From Prorocentrum cordatum (lineage: Eukaryota; Sar; Dinophyceae; Prorocentrales; Prorocentraceae), in assembly GCA_963575745.1 (NCBI GenBank), contig CAUYUJ010007202.1:457127-521126 (forward strand): a DNA stretch of 64,000 nucleotides. The letters are read 5' to 3'. The position numbers were made by a program, and so were the translations under genes. The notes below the pieces were generated by a model. It ran no database searches. It was not told the origin of the DNA and saw only the letters and a program-made list of their open reading frames with translations. Below, in pieces: positions 43,987 to 53,990 of this stretch; position 1 is the first letter of the stretch; each line of letters begins with the position of its first letter.

Positions 43987-44654
43987 CCGACCACAAGAAA
44001 CCTTCCACAAGAAGCCCAACCCTGAGACCCCAGGAGGTCCATTGATCTGCGGTGTGGGAACGCCACGCTTTCCACGTAATTAGCAAAACCCTCGGAACCC
44101 AAACCCAGGGCACCCTGGAGGCAAGCAGGATGTCTCTTGACACGGGCCCCCACCGTACTCCGACCCCGTCTGGGAGGCCTGGAGGTCCGCCGCGCCGGCC
44201 AGGGCAGAACTCGCCCGCAGGCCCGGCCCTGCGCCCCCGCGTCGGCGGCTCGCGCCCGCGGCGCGGCGCTCCGGTCGGCGGCGGCGGCCCTGCCCTGCCC
44301 GCCGCGGCGGCCAGGCCTCCGCGGCCCCTCCCGCCTCGAGGGCGACGAGAGCTGTGCACAGCCACGCCTCCCCGGCCAGGCCCAGCCTGAGCCCCAGCAG
44401 CTGCAGGCACGGTCAACCCGTCTGGGAAGGGCGCGCGGCAACGATGCCAGGGCCTTGGGCGGCCGTGCCGAGGCTCTTGGGGCAGGGCTGGCCGTCGAAA
44501 GTGGTGGAGGATGGACCGAAGGTGACCGAGGAGGCAAGGCTGCAAGGCTAGCCTTGAGAGGTCGCTCCTCCTGCCTCTGCGGACTCTGCGCCACGCCCTC
44601 CCGGATTGGCCAGATGGGCGTACACACAGCTCTGGGGCCCAGGAAGGGTCCAGC
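43987..44654. other. Spacer, no gene recognised
   Basis: GC-rich DNA with open frames on both strands and no recognisable domain. Confidence 0.4.
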
Positions 44655-44905
44655 CGGTGATCGCTTTCTTATTCGGCGTTTCGACATTCAGCGGGAAGGG
44701 GGGGAGGGGGGTGGTCTGGCTCTGGACCTCTGCTTTGTGCGACTGTTGGGAACCGTGCGTCCCGTGGGGGGGACTCCACCTGCTTCGAAACGGGCGCCAA
44801 AAACAGCCAAGATCTACTCCATATGGGGGGGAAGGTGGGGGGGGTAATTCAGGGCCTGCGCCGATCGGCAAAACAATGAAGCACAAAAAACGATCACCTG
44901 GGGGA
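44655..44905 (+). repeat. Dispersed repeat DR-2, copy 2
   Basis: It opens GGTGATCGCTTTCTTATTCG and closes with the complement of GGTGATCGTTTTTT. It shares GCCAAAAACAGCCAAGA and GCCGATCGGCAAAACA with the other two copies. Confidence 0.85.
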
Positions 44906-45117
44906 GACAGGAGACACGCACAGATTTCGTTTTCCGAGCCTCCGCCTCTCGGCGGCGCGCGGGCCAGGACGTCAGACGGACTGCTTGTGACGAGGCTCGC
45001 TCTCGCCGATGATCCTCGGGGCGCGTGCCAGCGCTGGCGCGTGCCTGTCCGCTGGAGCTCTTCCATACGGCGCAGGCGGCGTGATGATCCATCGGTGTCG
45101 CTGAAGGAAAGACACAG

Positions 45118-45232
45118 CATATATATAAACATATATATATATATATATGCATACATATACGTGTGTATAAATATACATATGCATACAAACCTATAATACA
45201 TATGCACATGTATGTACGCAACATGTACACAC

Positions 45233-45255
<23 letters not shown>
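45118..45255. repeat. AT-rich dinucleotide region
   Basis: ATATAT runs with interspersed ATACATATG. Strong base-composition contrast with the GC-rich surroundings. Confidence 0.92.
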
Positions 45256-45268
<13 letters not shown>

Positions 45269-45484
45269 GTATTACAGCCGAGCATGTGATGAGCAAGAAT
45301 ATATTACCTAAGAAAGCCAGTTTCCAGGACGTTTCTTAAAGCAAATGTGAGACAGGTTCTGTCGCCAACGCTGGAGGGGCGAACGTGCTCAAGAAACCAG
45401 GCCGGTTTTCTAGCAAGTTGATCAAAAGACGGGCTGGCCCAATTTTTCGGGAGGAGGTGTCTTAATAAAATGCTCGACCGTTGG
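45256..45484. other. No gene recognised
   Basis: Mixed-composition DNA. Confidence 0.4.
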
Positions 45485-45660
45485 GGAAACCAAAAGGTAC
45501 TGCTATCGCTGCTCCCGGGACCTCTCCCGGGGTGCGTTCTGACCATCATTTCGAAGCGAATCCAGCGGTGGCGACGAGGGCCTCCGAAGAGGCCCAAAAA
45601 GGAGGAGGATGGGCGAAGGGTAGCAGTATGGGAACCTTGTCCTCCTCCGAGGCTAACACA
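45485..45660 (-). mobile_element. Introner-like element IE-2, copy outside a known gene
   Basis: On the minus strand the core reads GGCCTCTTCGGAGGCCCTCG then CGCCACCGCTGGATTCGC. The inverted ends match GGTTCCCATACTGCTACCC and GGTACTGCTATCGCTGC. The same structure bounds introns of the MINDY-4 gene. Confidence 0.75.
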
Positions 45661-45709
45661 CGTCCTGTAGATCATCGATCTTGATCGCGGCCCGAGGCTC
45701 CAAACCTAG

Positions 45710-45945
45710 AGGCCTCCTCAATGGGGTCCGAGTAGATGGGGTCGGAGGATCTCGCCGCATCGCCGACACATCGGCGATGCATCGGCGATGCAACGGCCAT
45801 GCACTGGCAACGTCGGCGATGCATCGGCGACGTCGGCGTGGATAAACTTGGTCCCCACATCGACCCGCATCGCTGATGCATCGTCGATGCATCGGCGATG
45901 CGGCGCGATCCTCCAACCCCGCCTACTCGGACCCCATCCGGCCCA
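45710..45945. mobile_element. FB-1 foldback element
   Basis: The left arm is AGGCCTCCTCAATGGGGTCC and the right arm contains GCGATCCTCCAACCCCGCCT. The core has many GCATCGGCGATGCATCGGCG units. The spacer 45946-46104 has no gene. Confidence 0.8.
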
Positions 45946-46104
45946 GAGAAGCTGCTGCGAGAGCACGCGCGGGAAAGCGGGCGCACGGGCAGCCGCTGGC
46001 GGGGGGGCCGCACTCCAGGCGGGGAGAGCCGGGCCGCCAGGCCGGCCCAGCCGCTCGGGGGCCTGACAGCGCGGGCTCCAGCGGGAGCCGTGCCCGGCAC
46101 TGGG

Positions 46105-46475
46105 GCAAGGGAGGAGGGAACGCACCATCACCACCGCCGGGAGGAGGAAGGCACAGGGTGGTCATCAGAGGAAGAAGAGGTCTCCGTACCGCTACACTTC
46201 CCTCGTCGTCCCCCCTTTCTCGGCCTCCTGGGAGGCCCTCGTCGCCACCGCTGGATTCGCCGCGAAGTCCAAAGCAGAGCGCACCGCAGGAGAGGGCCGT
46301 GGAGTAGTGAGCGGTATCGGTTCCTTTGCGTTGCCCCCAGTGAGGGGTGGTGGTGGTGTAGATTATTTCGGGCGCTCTCGCGGGACATCGTGCACGCCCA
46401 CATCCCGCACACCACCGCATCCTGAATCCCCCCAGGTGGTGATGGTGGTGCGCTTCCTGCTCCCAATGGGGGTTA
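46105..46475. mobile_element. Inverted-repeat element carrying a nested IE-2 copy
   Basis: The outer ends are inverted copies: GGGAACGCACCATCACCACC at the left and GGTGGTGATGGTGGTGCGCT at the right. An IE-2 copy on the plus strand lies inside (46160-46335), with GTCGCCACCGCTGGATTCGC and ends GTACCGCTACAC / GAGCGGTATCGGT. Confidence 0.7.
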
Positions 46476-46496
46476 GTAGATGGGTTAGTAGATGGG

Positions 46497-46664
46497 CTAG
46501 AAGAAGAAAAAACTGCATAGACATAAACTTTGGCGCTCCGCGCGGATTTCTTCGATCTGCGCTGACCCCCCTCCCTGGCGCGAGGAGCGCGCCAGGGGCA
46601 GCGCGGATCCAAGAAAGTCGCGCGGAGCGCAAAAAGTTTATGACTATGGCGTGTTTTCTTCTTC
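46497..46664. mobile_element. Inverted repeat overlapping the 3' end of the MINDY-4 gene
   Basis: The left arm has GAAGAAGAAAAAACTGCATA and CATAAACTTTGGCGCTCCGC. The right arm is its complement, and the loop contains GGCGCGAGGAGCGCGCC. On the minus strand the right arm supplies the last codons and the TAG stop of the gene. Confidence 0.75.
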
Positions 46665-49276
46665 GATGGGCTCCGCGCCGTTCCAGTCCAAGTCCGCCAG
46701 CGCGCCCCAACGGGTGCGGACCACCTTGGCGATCATGCCGTTCGCGTCCAGGTCGTCCTCGTCCGGAGGGGCGGCAAGCCTGCCGGGCCGCACCGTGATC
46801 CGCTTCTCCTCGTCCTGGCGCCCCAGCGGGTCGTAGTACCACACGTCGACCTCTTGGTCGGCCCGCTCCGGCTGCTCTCCGACCACGGGCGGCCCCGAGA
46901 AGAGCACGCTGTAGTGGGACTCCGCGTGCACCACCCAGACGGGCCACGCGGGGCTCTTCATGTGCGTGCCAACCTGGAGCGAGCCGAAGGCCTCGAACAG
47001 GCTCAGGAAGCCGACCTGCGTCTGGGACTCGATGCCCCTGAGGCGCATGGTGTCGGAGGTGCCCTCGCCACCGATCTCCTTGTCGCCGTCGAAGACGTTC
47101 GAGCACGCCCGCCCGGCCAGCAGCAGGTTCACCGCCTCCTGTGTGCAGTAGCCGTGGGCCCCGATCATGGAGGCCTGGTCGGGCAGGTCGGCGTCCGCCC
47201 GCACGGCCGACGCGCCCCGCGTCGAGAGCACGCTGTACAGGAAGAGCAGAACCCCCGCGCTGGCGCTGCTGCCCTCCGCATCGCAGAGGTAGAGGTCCGA
47301 GAGCGGCGGCCCCTCCTGGGGCGACCAACAGGTGTCGACGCCGCCACTCCCTGGACCTTTCCTGGGGTGCCTTCGGACCGCCTGTCGAGGCGAATCCGGC
47401 CGTGACAAGGGGGGCTCCCCCAGGAGGCCCACAAAGGCGAACACGAGCCCCAAACATGCGACGTCCTGATTTTTTCAGTACGGGGTCCCTGGAAGTCCCG
47501 TCCCTTTCCCCAGGACCGGTTTTTCATCCTGATCCGTTTTCTGACGGTACCGAGGCCCGGCGAGGGCCCCCCCGAGGCAGAAAATTGCCAAAAACCTCCC
47601 ATCCTGAGTCTTTTTACGACGCGATCATGTCTGGGGTCAAGGGTAGTGGCATCGGTGCCTTCACCTCCTCTGCTCTCCAGCGCGCTCCGCAGCGCGGCCC
47701 AGCCGCGGAACTCGTGCACGAGGCAGCCCTCGGGGCCGCGCAGCACGCGCCCCGCGGCCGCGCCCGCCGGCGGCGCCAGGACGCGGACGCACGGAGCGCC
47801 GGCAGCGCCGCACCGCGGAGCGCACTGGCACAGCACGTCCGCCTGATGGGCCTGTTTTCCACCACCACCACCATAAGTTGGAGGGGGGAAAGAGGAGGAC
47901 GACGAGGAGGATGAGGAGGAGGACGGAGAGGAGGAGGTGGAGGTGGAGGTGGAGGAGGAGGAGGAGGAGGAGGAGGAGGAGGAGGAAGAGGAGGAGGAGG
48001 ACCCCCTCCCCCTCCAACTTATGGTGGTGGTGGTGGTGGAAAACATTCCCATCATCCGCCAGTGCATCCAGCAGCGCGGCGCCGCGCTGCTCCGGCGTCA
48101 CCGTGGCCGGAGCGGCGGCGCCCATGAGCAGCCGGCGCACCAGGAAGCCCTGCACGGGGGCCACCACGCCGCAGGGCCCGCCCTCCGCCTGCCGGAGCCC
48201 GTAGGGGCACGCCTCCGCGCCGAAGGCGGTGGGCTTGTTTTTTCCACCGCCGTCACCAGAAGTAGAAGAGGGAGGGGGTCCTCTTCCTCCTCCTCCTCCT
48301 CCTCCTCCTCCTCCTCCTCCTCCTCCTCCTCCTCCTCCTCCTCCTCCTCGTCACCCTCCACCTAATCCTCCCCTCCAACTTATGGTGGTGGTGGTGGAAA
48401 ACAGGCCCATCAGAAGGGCTCGAAGCACCAGCCCTGCAGCCACTCCCGCGGCAGCGAAGCGGCCGCCTTGAAGGGAAACCACACGGTGCACTGGTGCCGT
48501 TGCTCCCCGGACCTCTCCCAGTGCCTTCTGCCCAGAATTCCGAGGCGAACCCAGCCGTGCCGACGAGGGCCTCCCAGGAGAGGCCCAACAAGGCGAAGGG
48601 CAACAGGGCAGCGGCATCGTCGGCACCTCCTCCTCCCCTGGGCCTTCGCCCCCCGGCCCAGCACCAGCTCCCGCAGCTCTTGGGCCTCCTCGGCGGCGAT
48701 GGTCCGCGGCGTGCTGGCAGAGGCGTCGTGCCCGCCCTGCGGCGCGCGGCCCGGCGAACCGGCCTCCGCGGACGCCTGCGCGAGCTGGGCAGCCTCCTCG
48801 GCGGCCTCGTGCCCACCCTGCGCCGCGCGGCCGGGCGGGCCCGGCTCCGCGGGCGCCGGCGCGAGCTGGGCCAGGTGGCTCAGGAGCCGCGCGAGCTGGG
48901 CGGTGGCCACCTTGCCCAGCCACGGGCCATGCGCACGGCGGAGGCCCTCTGCCTCCGCGGCCCAGTCGGGGCGAGCAGCAGCCGCAGCCTCGGGGCCGTC
49001 CGCCGCGGGGACGTCGACGACGTGCAGCGCTCGCAGGTGCCCTGGCACCTCGTACTCCAGGATCAGGCGCCGCTTGGCCACGATCACACCGAGGCGCCTC
49101 GGCCGGACCTGGCTCGCCTGGAACTCCAGGATGCCGCGGCGCGTCTTGATCCTTACCAGGGACTCGGCCTCGTCCTCGGGGCATCGCATGGCACGCTGCT
49201 GGCGGGCGGCGTGCAGGAGCGCCTTCCCTTGGGCCAAGACGGTTGCGGGCACCGTTCGTTCACCTTGAGGGATCAA
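46644..49276 (-). CDS. MINDY4: MINDY-4-type deubiquitinase (FAM188B family), five exons
   Basis: Family role: a cysteine protease that trims Lys48-linked ubiquitin chains. The exons I infer are 49276-48650, 48466-48422, 48233-48060, 47842-47678 and 47315-46644, all joining in phase 0 to about 560 residues. The catalytic Cys lies in YGLRQAEGGPCG (exon 3). The catalytic His lies in VVHAESHYSVLFSG (exon 5). Other family blocks are AAEEAQELRELVLG and REWLQGWCF (exons 1-2), LLDALADVLCQCAP (exon 3-4 join), ASMIGAHGYCTQEAVNLLL, VGFLSLFEAFGSLQVGTHMK and the final VVRTRWGALADLDWNG. This is a complete catalytic domain without frameshifts. The N-terminus is uncertain: the frame opens with TTG, the first ATG is at 49189, and more exons may lie upstream. 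Vertebrate MINDY4 is longer at its N-terminus. All four introns are repeat elements. The stop falls inside an inverted repeat. Confidence 0.9.
47316..47677 (-). mobile_element. MINDY-4 intron 4, IE-2 element interrupted by DR-1
   Basis: The outer parts are IE-2: GAAGGCACCGATGCCACTAC at the 5' side, and TCACGGCCGGATTCGCCTCG plus ...GGCGGCGTCGACACC at the 3' side. Between them (about 47465-47640) lies a full DR-1 copy containing GATGAAAAACCGGTCCTGGG. AGGAGG occurs at both edges. The inferred splice is CTG|GA...CAG|GAG. Confidence 0.75.
47843..48059 (-). mobile_element. MINDY-4 intron 3, an IE-1 introner element
   Basis: The inverted ends run GATGGGAATGTTTTCCACCA... and ...GGTGGAAAACAGGCCCATC, including an ATAAGTTGGAGGGG arm on each side of a TCC tract. 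GGCGGA flanks both sides as a target-site duplication. The inferred splice is CTG|GC...CAG|GCG, one splice site lying in each copy of the duplication. Confidence 0.85.
48234..48421 (-). mobile_element. MINDY-4 intron 2, an IE-1 introner element
   Basis: The ends on the minus strand are GATGGGCCTGTTTTCCACCA and the complement of GTGGGCTTGTTTTTTCCACC, with a GGA tract inside. A short GAAGG repeat flanks the element. The inferred borders TTC|GA...AAG|CCC (GA-AG) keep the frame but are the least certain of the four. Confidence 0.75.
48467..48649 (-). mobile_element. MINDY-4 intron 1, an IE-2 introner element
   Basis: The IE-2 core (CCTCTCCTGGGAGGCCCTCG, then GGCACGGCTGGGTTCGCCTC) is framed by inverted ends GGTGCCGACGATGCCGCTGC and the complement of GGTGCCGTTGCTCCCCGG. 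The inferred splice is GGG|GC...AAG|GCG, a GC-AG intron in phase 0. Confidence 0.8.
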
Positions 49277-49660
49277 GGGCTCACGTCAACACACGCACGA
49301 TGCTTGAATGTCGAGAGCGTTGTCGCCGCGGTGATATGGAATAATGTGGTATAGAGCGATATATTGTGGTGCGCAGTGCTGAGATCGGTTCGGTTGTGTG
49401 TTGTTGTTGCTGCGATGTGCTGCCTGTTGTTGGGCTGTGCTACGCTGTGCTGAAGTGTGCAACGCCGTGCTGTAATGGATTCGCCTGGGCTGGGATGTTC
49501 AATTGCTAGATATGAGCATGACCTTCCTGTCTCCCCTGACACTGTGAGGTCGTGGCCCCGCGCTTTCCCGCGTACATCGTGCTCTTCACTCTCTCTCTCA
49601 CACACACATATACACCCTCTCTCACACACACAAACAAAAAAACTGGTTTTAGTTTTGATG
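49277..49660. other. Spacer with CTGTG pentamers
   Basis: Degenerate GCTGTGCT units (about 49375-49475), then CTCTCACACACA. It lies just upstream of the recognised start of the MINDY-4 gene. No promoter motif is recognised. Confidence 0.6.
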
Positions 49661-49860
49661 TCCAATGGAGGCGGTGCCTCCATTTCGTCACACCCCTCGC
49701 ACGCTTCGTGGCCCCGTAGGAGGCTCCACCGAAGGCCCTGAAGGCAGCCCCCGCATAGCGGCGCCGCTTCCAATTCGTCACACCCTCGACACGCTTCGTG
49801 GCTCCACAGGGAGCTCCACCGAAGGCTCTTTGCAGGGTCCGCATGGCCACATCGCTTCCA
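49660..49860 (-). repeat. Sat-C related units, opposite strand, ~2-3 copies
   Basis: CGCTTCGTGGCCCCGTAGGA and GGAGCTCCACCGAAGGC are the complement of Sat-C, spaced about 100 bp apart. Confidence 0.8.
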
Positions 49861-50579
49861 TTTCGACATGCCCCATGCCTTACTTGCAGTTGCACAGGGT
49901 TGGGTCCGTCGACGGGCCGATTTCGAAACGGTGTTACCGCTGCAGGGTTGGCCCCCCTCCAGGATCGGCGCGTTGCTTCCGCCGTTCCTCGCCCCAGCGC
50001 GGTCCACACTTCTGGATCCGATTCCTTCCTCGTCCTGATCGCCCCTCTCCGTTCCTCGCCTCCGCCTTCCCCTTGACCTCCTGCTCCTCCTGCTCCTCCC
50101 GTTCCTCCTGTGCCTGCTGCTGCTGCCGATCACCTCCTCATCCTCCTTCCTCATCCTTTTCCTCAGGCTTACCATCCTTCCCATCTGCCACGTCCTCCCC
50201 CCAAATTATGTTTCTGTGGCGCATCACGCGATGACATGATTTTGGGACCCAAGTCCGCCAGAATACCCGTCGGCGAATAAAGAAAAATCAGACGTTGGGG
50301 GCAATGCTGAGCCGTGCTTTGCTGAAACCTACTGTTCCATGCTTTGCTGGGCACTGCTACAGTCCGCTGTGTTGCGACGGACCGACAAGGGGTGAACCCA
50401 GACAGGGCGAACCTGAATTGAGACAAGAATAGCCGACAAAGAACGGACAGACATGGAACAGATCGAGGCAGCTGTGGTGTGGCGCGGTGTGTTCTGTAAA
50501 GCTGTGCTGCGCTTGATTGGGCTGAGATAGGCCGTGTTGTGCTGGACCGGCTTGGGCTGAGCTGACCCGTGCTTGGCTC
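49861..50579. other. Spacer, no gene recognised
   Basis: CTCCTGCTCC-rich DNA (50085-50165), then mixed DNA with weak GCTGTG pentamers (50300-50560). Confidence 0.4.
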
Positions 50580-51760
50580 TGCTGCGCTGGAGCGCTGGGA
50601 GCGCCCTGGGAGCGCTTGGAGCGCACCTCGGAGCGTGCCAAGAGGGCTCGCAGACGGTCCAAGAATGCCCCGAGTCTGCCCAAGAGGGCCCTAAGACGAT
50701 CAAGGGGCTCTCATGAAGTCCCAAGAAGCCCCCAAAACGCCCTAAGGGAGCCCCCCAAAAGGACTCCGGAGAAGGCCTGAAGAGGCCGACATGATGATTA
50801 ATTTCGCGCTTTCCAGCCTCAGAGCCGCCAGAACAGCCTACAAAGCCCCCTAAACCACCCAAAACGGCCCAAAAAGCTCCCAAAGGGGCTTCAAAAAGGG
50901 CTCTGCCCCGGGGCCGCCGATACCCAAAAGGGTCCCAAGACGGCCCAAGATGCTCCCGAGACTGCCCAAGAGGCTCCCAAAGGCGCCCCAGCAGGGACCC
51001 AAGAGGCCAAGAGGACCCATGAAAGGGACCTGAAAACGCCAAAGTTATTAACCTCCCATTATTTCAACGATTCCGAGGTACTTGTACATTCTGGCTTCAA
51101 GGTCCCCAGAACGGCCCAAGAGGCCATGAGGATCGCCCAACGATGGCTCAAGAGGCTCCCAAGAGGGCCCAAAGACGGCACAAGGAAACTCTGGACTCCC
51201 GCCCCCGGGCCGCCAGAGAGCTCCAAAACAAAACAGTTCCAGAGTGTCCCAAGGGGGCTCCAAGATGGTCCCAGAGGGCACCGAGCCTGCCCAAGAGGGC
51301 TCCAAGACGACCCAAGATGCTCTCGAGACGGCCCAGGATGCTCCCGAGACGCCCCAAGAGGGGCCCCAAGAGGACCTGCAAGAGGGCCCGACGAGACTAA
51401 AATCATGATTGACGTTATGTTTGAATGATTTCGGGACCCTCGCGCTTTCCAGCTTCCGTGTCTTCAAGACGACCTACGAGGCCCTGAAGATCATCCCAAG
51501 ACGGCCCAACAGGCTCTCATGAGGACCCCCAGACGGCCCTAAAGGGGCGTCAAGGCGAACCAAGAGTTCTCAATACGGCCCTATAAGCCCCCAAACAGCA
51601 CCAAGAGAAGGCCCAAAGGTTGCACCCGAGACCCCCAACATGTCCCCAAGAGTCCCACAGAAGCGCCCAAGAGACCCAAGAGGCCTCCAAGAAGCATTCA
51701 AAAGATCCCCATCAGACGCCCGCAAGAGGCCCCAACAGCCCGGCCCCTTAAAGAGTCCAA
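50580..51760 (-). repeat. CCCAAGAGGGC minisatellite in higher-order blocks
   Basis: Arrays of about 33-bp irregular units (complement of the GCCTCTTGGGG type) alternate with AT-richer spacers at about 50775-50815, 51040-51095 and 51390-51460. Two spacers share TCGCGCTTTCCAGC. That spacing of about 620 bp suggests a higher-order repeat. Confidence 0.8.
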
Positions 51761-53214
51761 CATGCGTGTATCGATCGGTGCGCGTATCAGCGTGCTTCGC
51801 CTTACGCGGATCCGTGGACTCGAATCCACGGTTTCCAATTCGCATATACATGTATCCCTGCACCATGCACATATATGCATCGAACATGTAGACCCGTCCA
51901 TGCACACACACACACACACACATCCATCGATAGACCATCCCCATCCACATGCTCGCGATCGTTCTACCCCTGCGCCATACCAGTGGTGCCCCACCCAAGG
52001 GCCTTCTCCTTAAGCCACCTCGCAGTGGTCCCCGAGCCACGTCCGTAACCGAACGGCAGCATCACAAGATCCCTTGTCGCTTGAAAGGGCGGCTCCCCGA
52101 ACGCAGGCGGGTAGTTCACCTGGAGGCAGGTAGGGGAAAGAAATGGTATGCAATGCAGCGGACGCGGCGAGGAAAGCACACTGTGAAAAGAAAAGGGGAC
52201 GCATCGTGTCAAAACCGTGGGACCTGGGGGGGAAGACTGCGTTAGGAAGTATTCGGCGCCTAGAGGGGGAGCGGGAGCACTGGAAATACAGGGGTGGGCG
52301 AGGAGGTGGAGGGGGGAATGAGGAGCGAGAGACAAGGAGAAAGAGCACAGTGAGAAGAACCTGGACGTCCGAAATCCTGCTGTCCACAGCCCTCCTGTGC
52401 TGTCGGGTCCTCGTTTCGAAGCCGCGGCGCCGCGCGCCACCGTCTCTCCCCCCCGCACCCCTCGGATCCTCCTCCCATCCTCTGTCCTCAGCCCGCACGC
52501 GAATCTCGGCGCATCCCCCACACGCTTCGCGCCCCCATATCGGAAACTTCACCCACGGCCTCGGCGGGTGGTCCGCCAGAGCACCGCGCCAGAGAGGAGG
52601 AGAAGGACCAGGCAACGCCGAGGGGGGCCACCGCTCAGGGGGGTTCGCCACCTCCTCCCAAGGAGGGGGGAGGAGACACCCCCAGGACCCCCCCCCCAAG
52701 AGAATCATCCCAAAGAGTCCGAAAACCTACTTGATCCTTAATCCTCCCTCCTCCTCGGCCCTCGATCCTCAGGAGGTAGTGGCGATCCCCCGCTTAGTGG
52801 TGACCCCCCCTGGCACTGCCTGGGACCTGGCACTCAGGTTATAAAGTCTGGCCGGCGTAGGCAGGAGGCAAGGGGAGAGGCCAGGGGTCGGCTTCGCACT
52901 CAACCTCCGGATCTGCGGGCACATCGCCCGCCTCAAGCGACGGCCCGCGGACGACCGACTGAGTGGAGCAAGGGAGAAGAACGGAGAGAAGAGTTTCAAT
53001 TTAGCTCGACGGGCCCAAGGAGGCGGTCTACTCAGAGGAGCTGTGGACGAGGCACCCCTGGGCGCTCCTGTGCACCTCGAGACCATACGGAAACCCGAAG
53101 CTCTCCCGAGCGGCCTTTCGGGCGGCCATGGCCCGCGCTGCTCCCCGACCACCTGCAGGTGCGGAGGAGGAGGAGGAGGTAGCAAAGGAGGAGGCCCTAT
53201 ATGCCGCCCGCCTC
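51761..53214. other. Spacer, no gene recognised
   Basis: Includes a CA run (51905-51920), a CCGTGGA/TCCACGG hairpin (51811-51830) and GC-rich DNA with open frames but no known domain. Confidence 0.4.
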
Positions 53215-53330
53215 GTGGAGCGCCCCTGGAGGACGCCCTCGCCGCCACGGCTGCATTCGCCTCGAACTCCTGGCCAGAACGCAGCCCCGGAAGATATGTC
53301 AGCAGGGGGGGACGAAGGCTCTCAAGATGC
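53215..53330 (+). mobile_element. IE-2 core fragment
   Basis: GGAGGACGCCCTCGCCGCCA then CGGCTGCATTCGCCTCGAAC, the IE-2 core on the plus strand. The inverted ends are not clear. Confidence 0.6.
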
Positions 53331-53559
53331 CCCCAAGACGCTCCCCAGAGGTCCCAAAACTGCCCACCAGAGGCCTACGAGCGCGCTCCGACGAGGCCCC
53401 ACGAAACATCACTGAGGACTCTGCCACGTCCATCGTCGTCGTCGCCGCCGACGCCGCCGTCGTGGTCGTCGTCCCCCTTCAGGGTCGGCGGCACCGGCCG
53501 CAAGGCCAGGAGAGGAGGACGAAGCCAAAACCGCTCCAAATCTGTCACCGGACCCCTCC

Positions 53560-53650
53560 CGGGGTCCATCGATCTGGTACAATTCGTCACCCCGGATCCG
53601 TTTCTCGCGGTCCCTAGAGGCCCGAGAACGGCCCCTAGAGAGGCCGAAGA
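53560..53650 (-). repeat. DR-1 fragment
   Basis: GATCCGTTTCTCGCGGTCCC with AGAGGCCCGAGAACGGCCCC parallels 47535-47580. Confidence 0.5.
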
Positions 53651-53811
53651 GAAGGCGGCAGAGCACCTTCCCGAACCCACCATCTCGAACCTGCCCGTCC
53701 TTCCCGCTCGCAGGAACCAATGCTGGGCCACCTCATGCCCCCAGCTAGCTCCAAGTCTCCAGTGTGGATATCGAAGACAAGACGTGACGAGCAGATACAT
53801 GCTAGAACTGT

Positions 53812-53990
53812 ATGTCCTCTTCGGAGGCGCGCGTCCGACCCGACCATACAGCATATCCATCTTGTGGTAATCCTTTCCCGAGCGGTGTGGCCAGGAAGCG
53901 CCCGCCACGACGCATAGACTGTAAGATTTTTCGGTGCACGCGTCACCCCTGCGACGCACGCATAGTATTGGTATGTTGGGGTGACGCCGA
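53812..53990 (+). repeat. Dispersed repeat DR-3, copy 2
   Basis: Same orientation as 40525-40720, sharing GAGCGGTGTGGCCAG and GTATGTTGGGGTG. Confidence 0.8.

Noticed and set aside
49189-49276. Start of the MINDY-4 protein at 49276
   Set aside because: The frame opens with TTG there. The first in-frame ATG is at 49189 and upstream exons cannot be excluded, so no start is claimed.
51795-51850. tRNA-like GACTCGAATCCACGG segment
   Set aside because: It is a simple CCGTGGA/TCCACGG hairpin. No acceptor stem, anticodon arm or A box could be placed around it.
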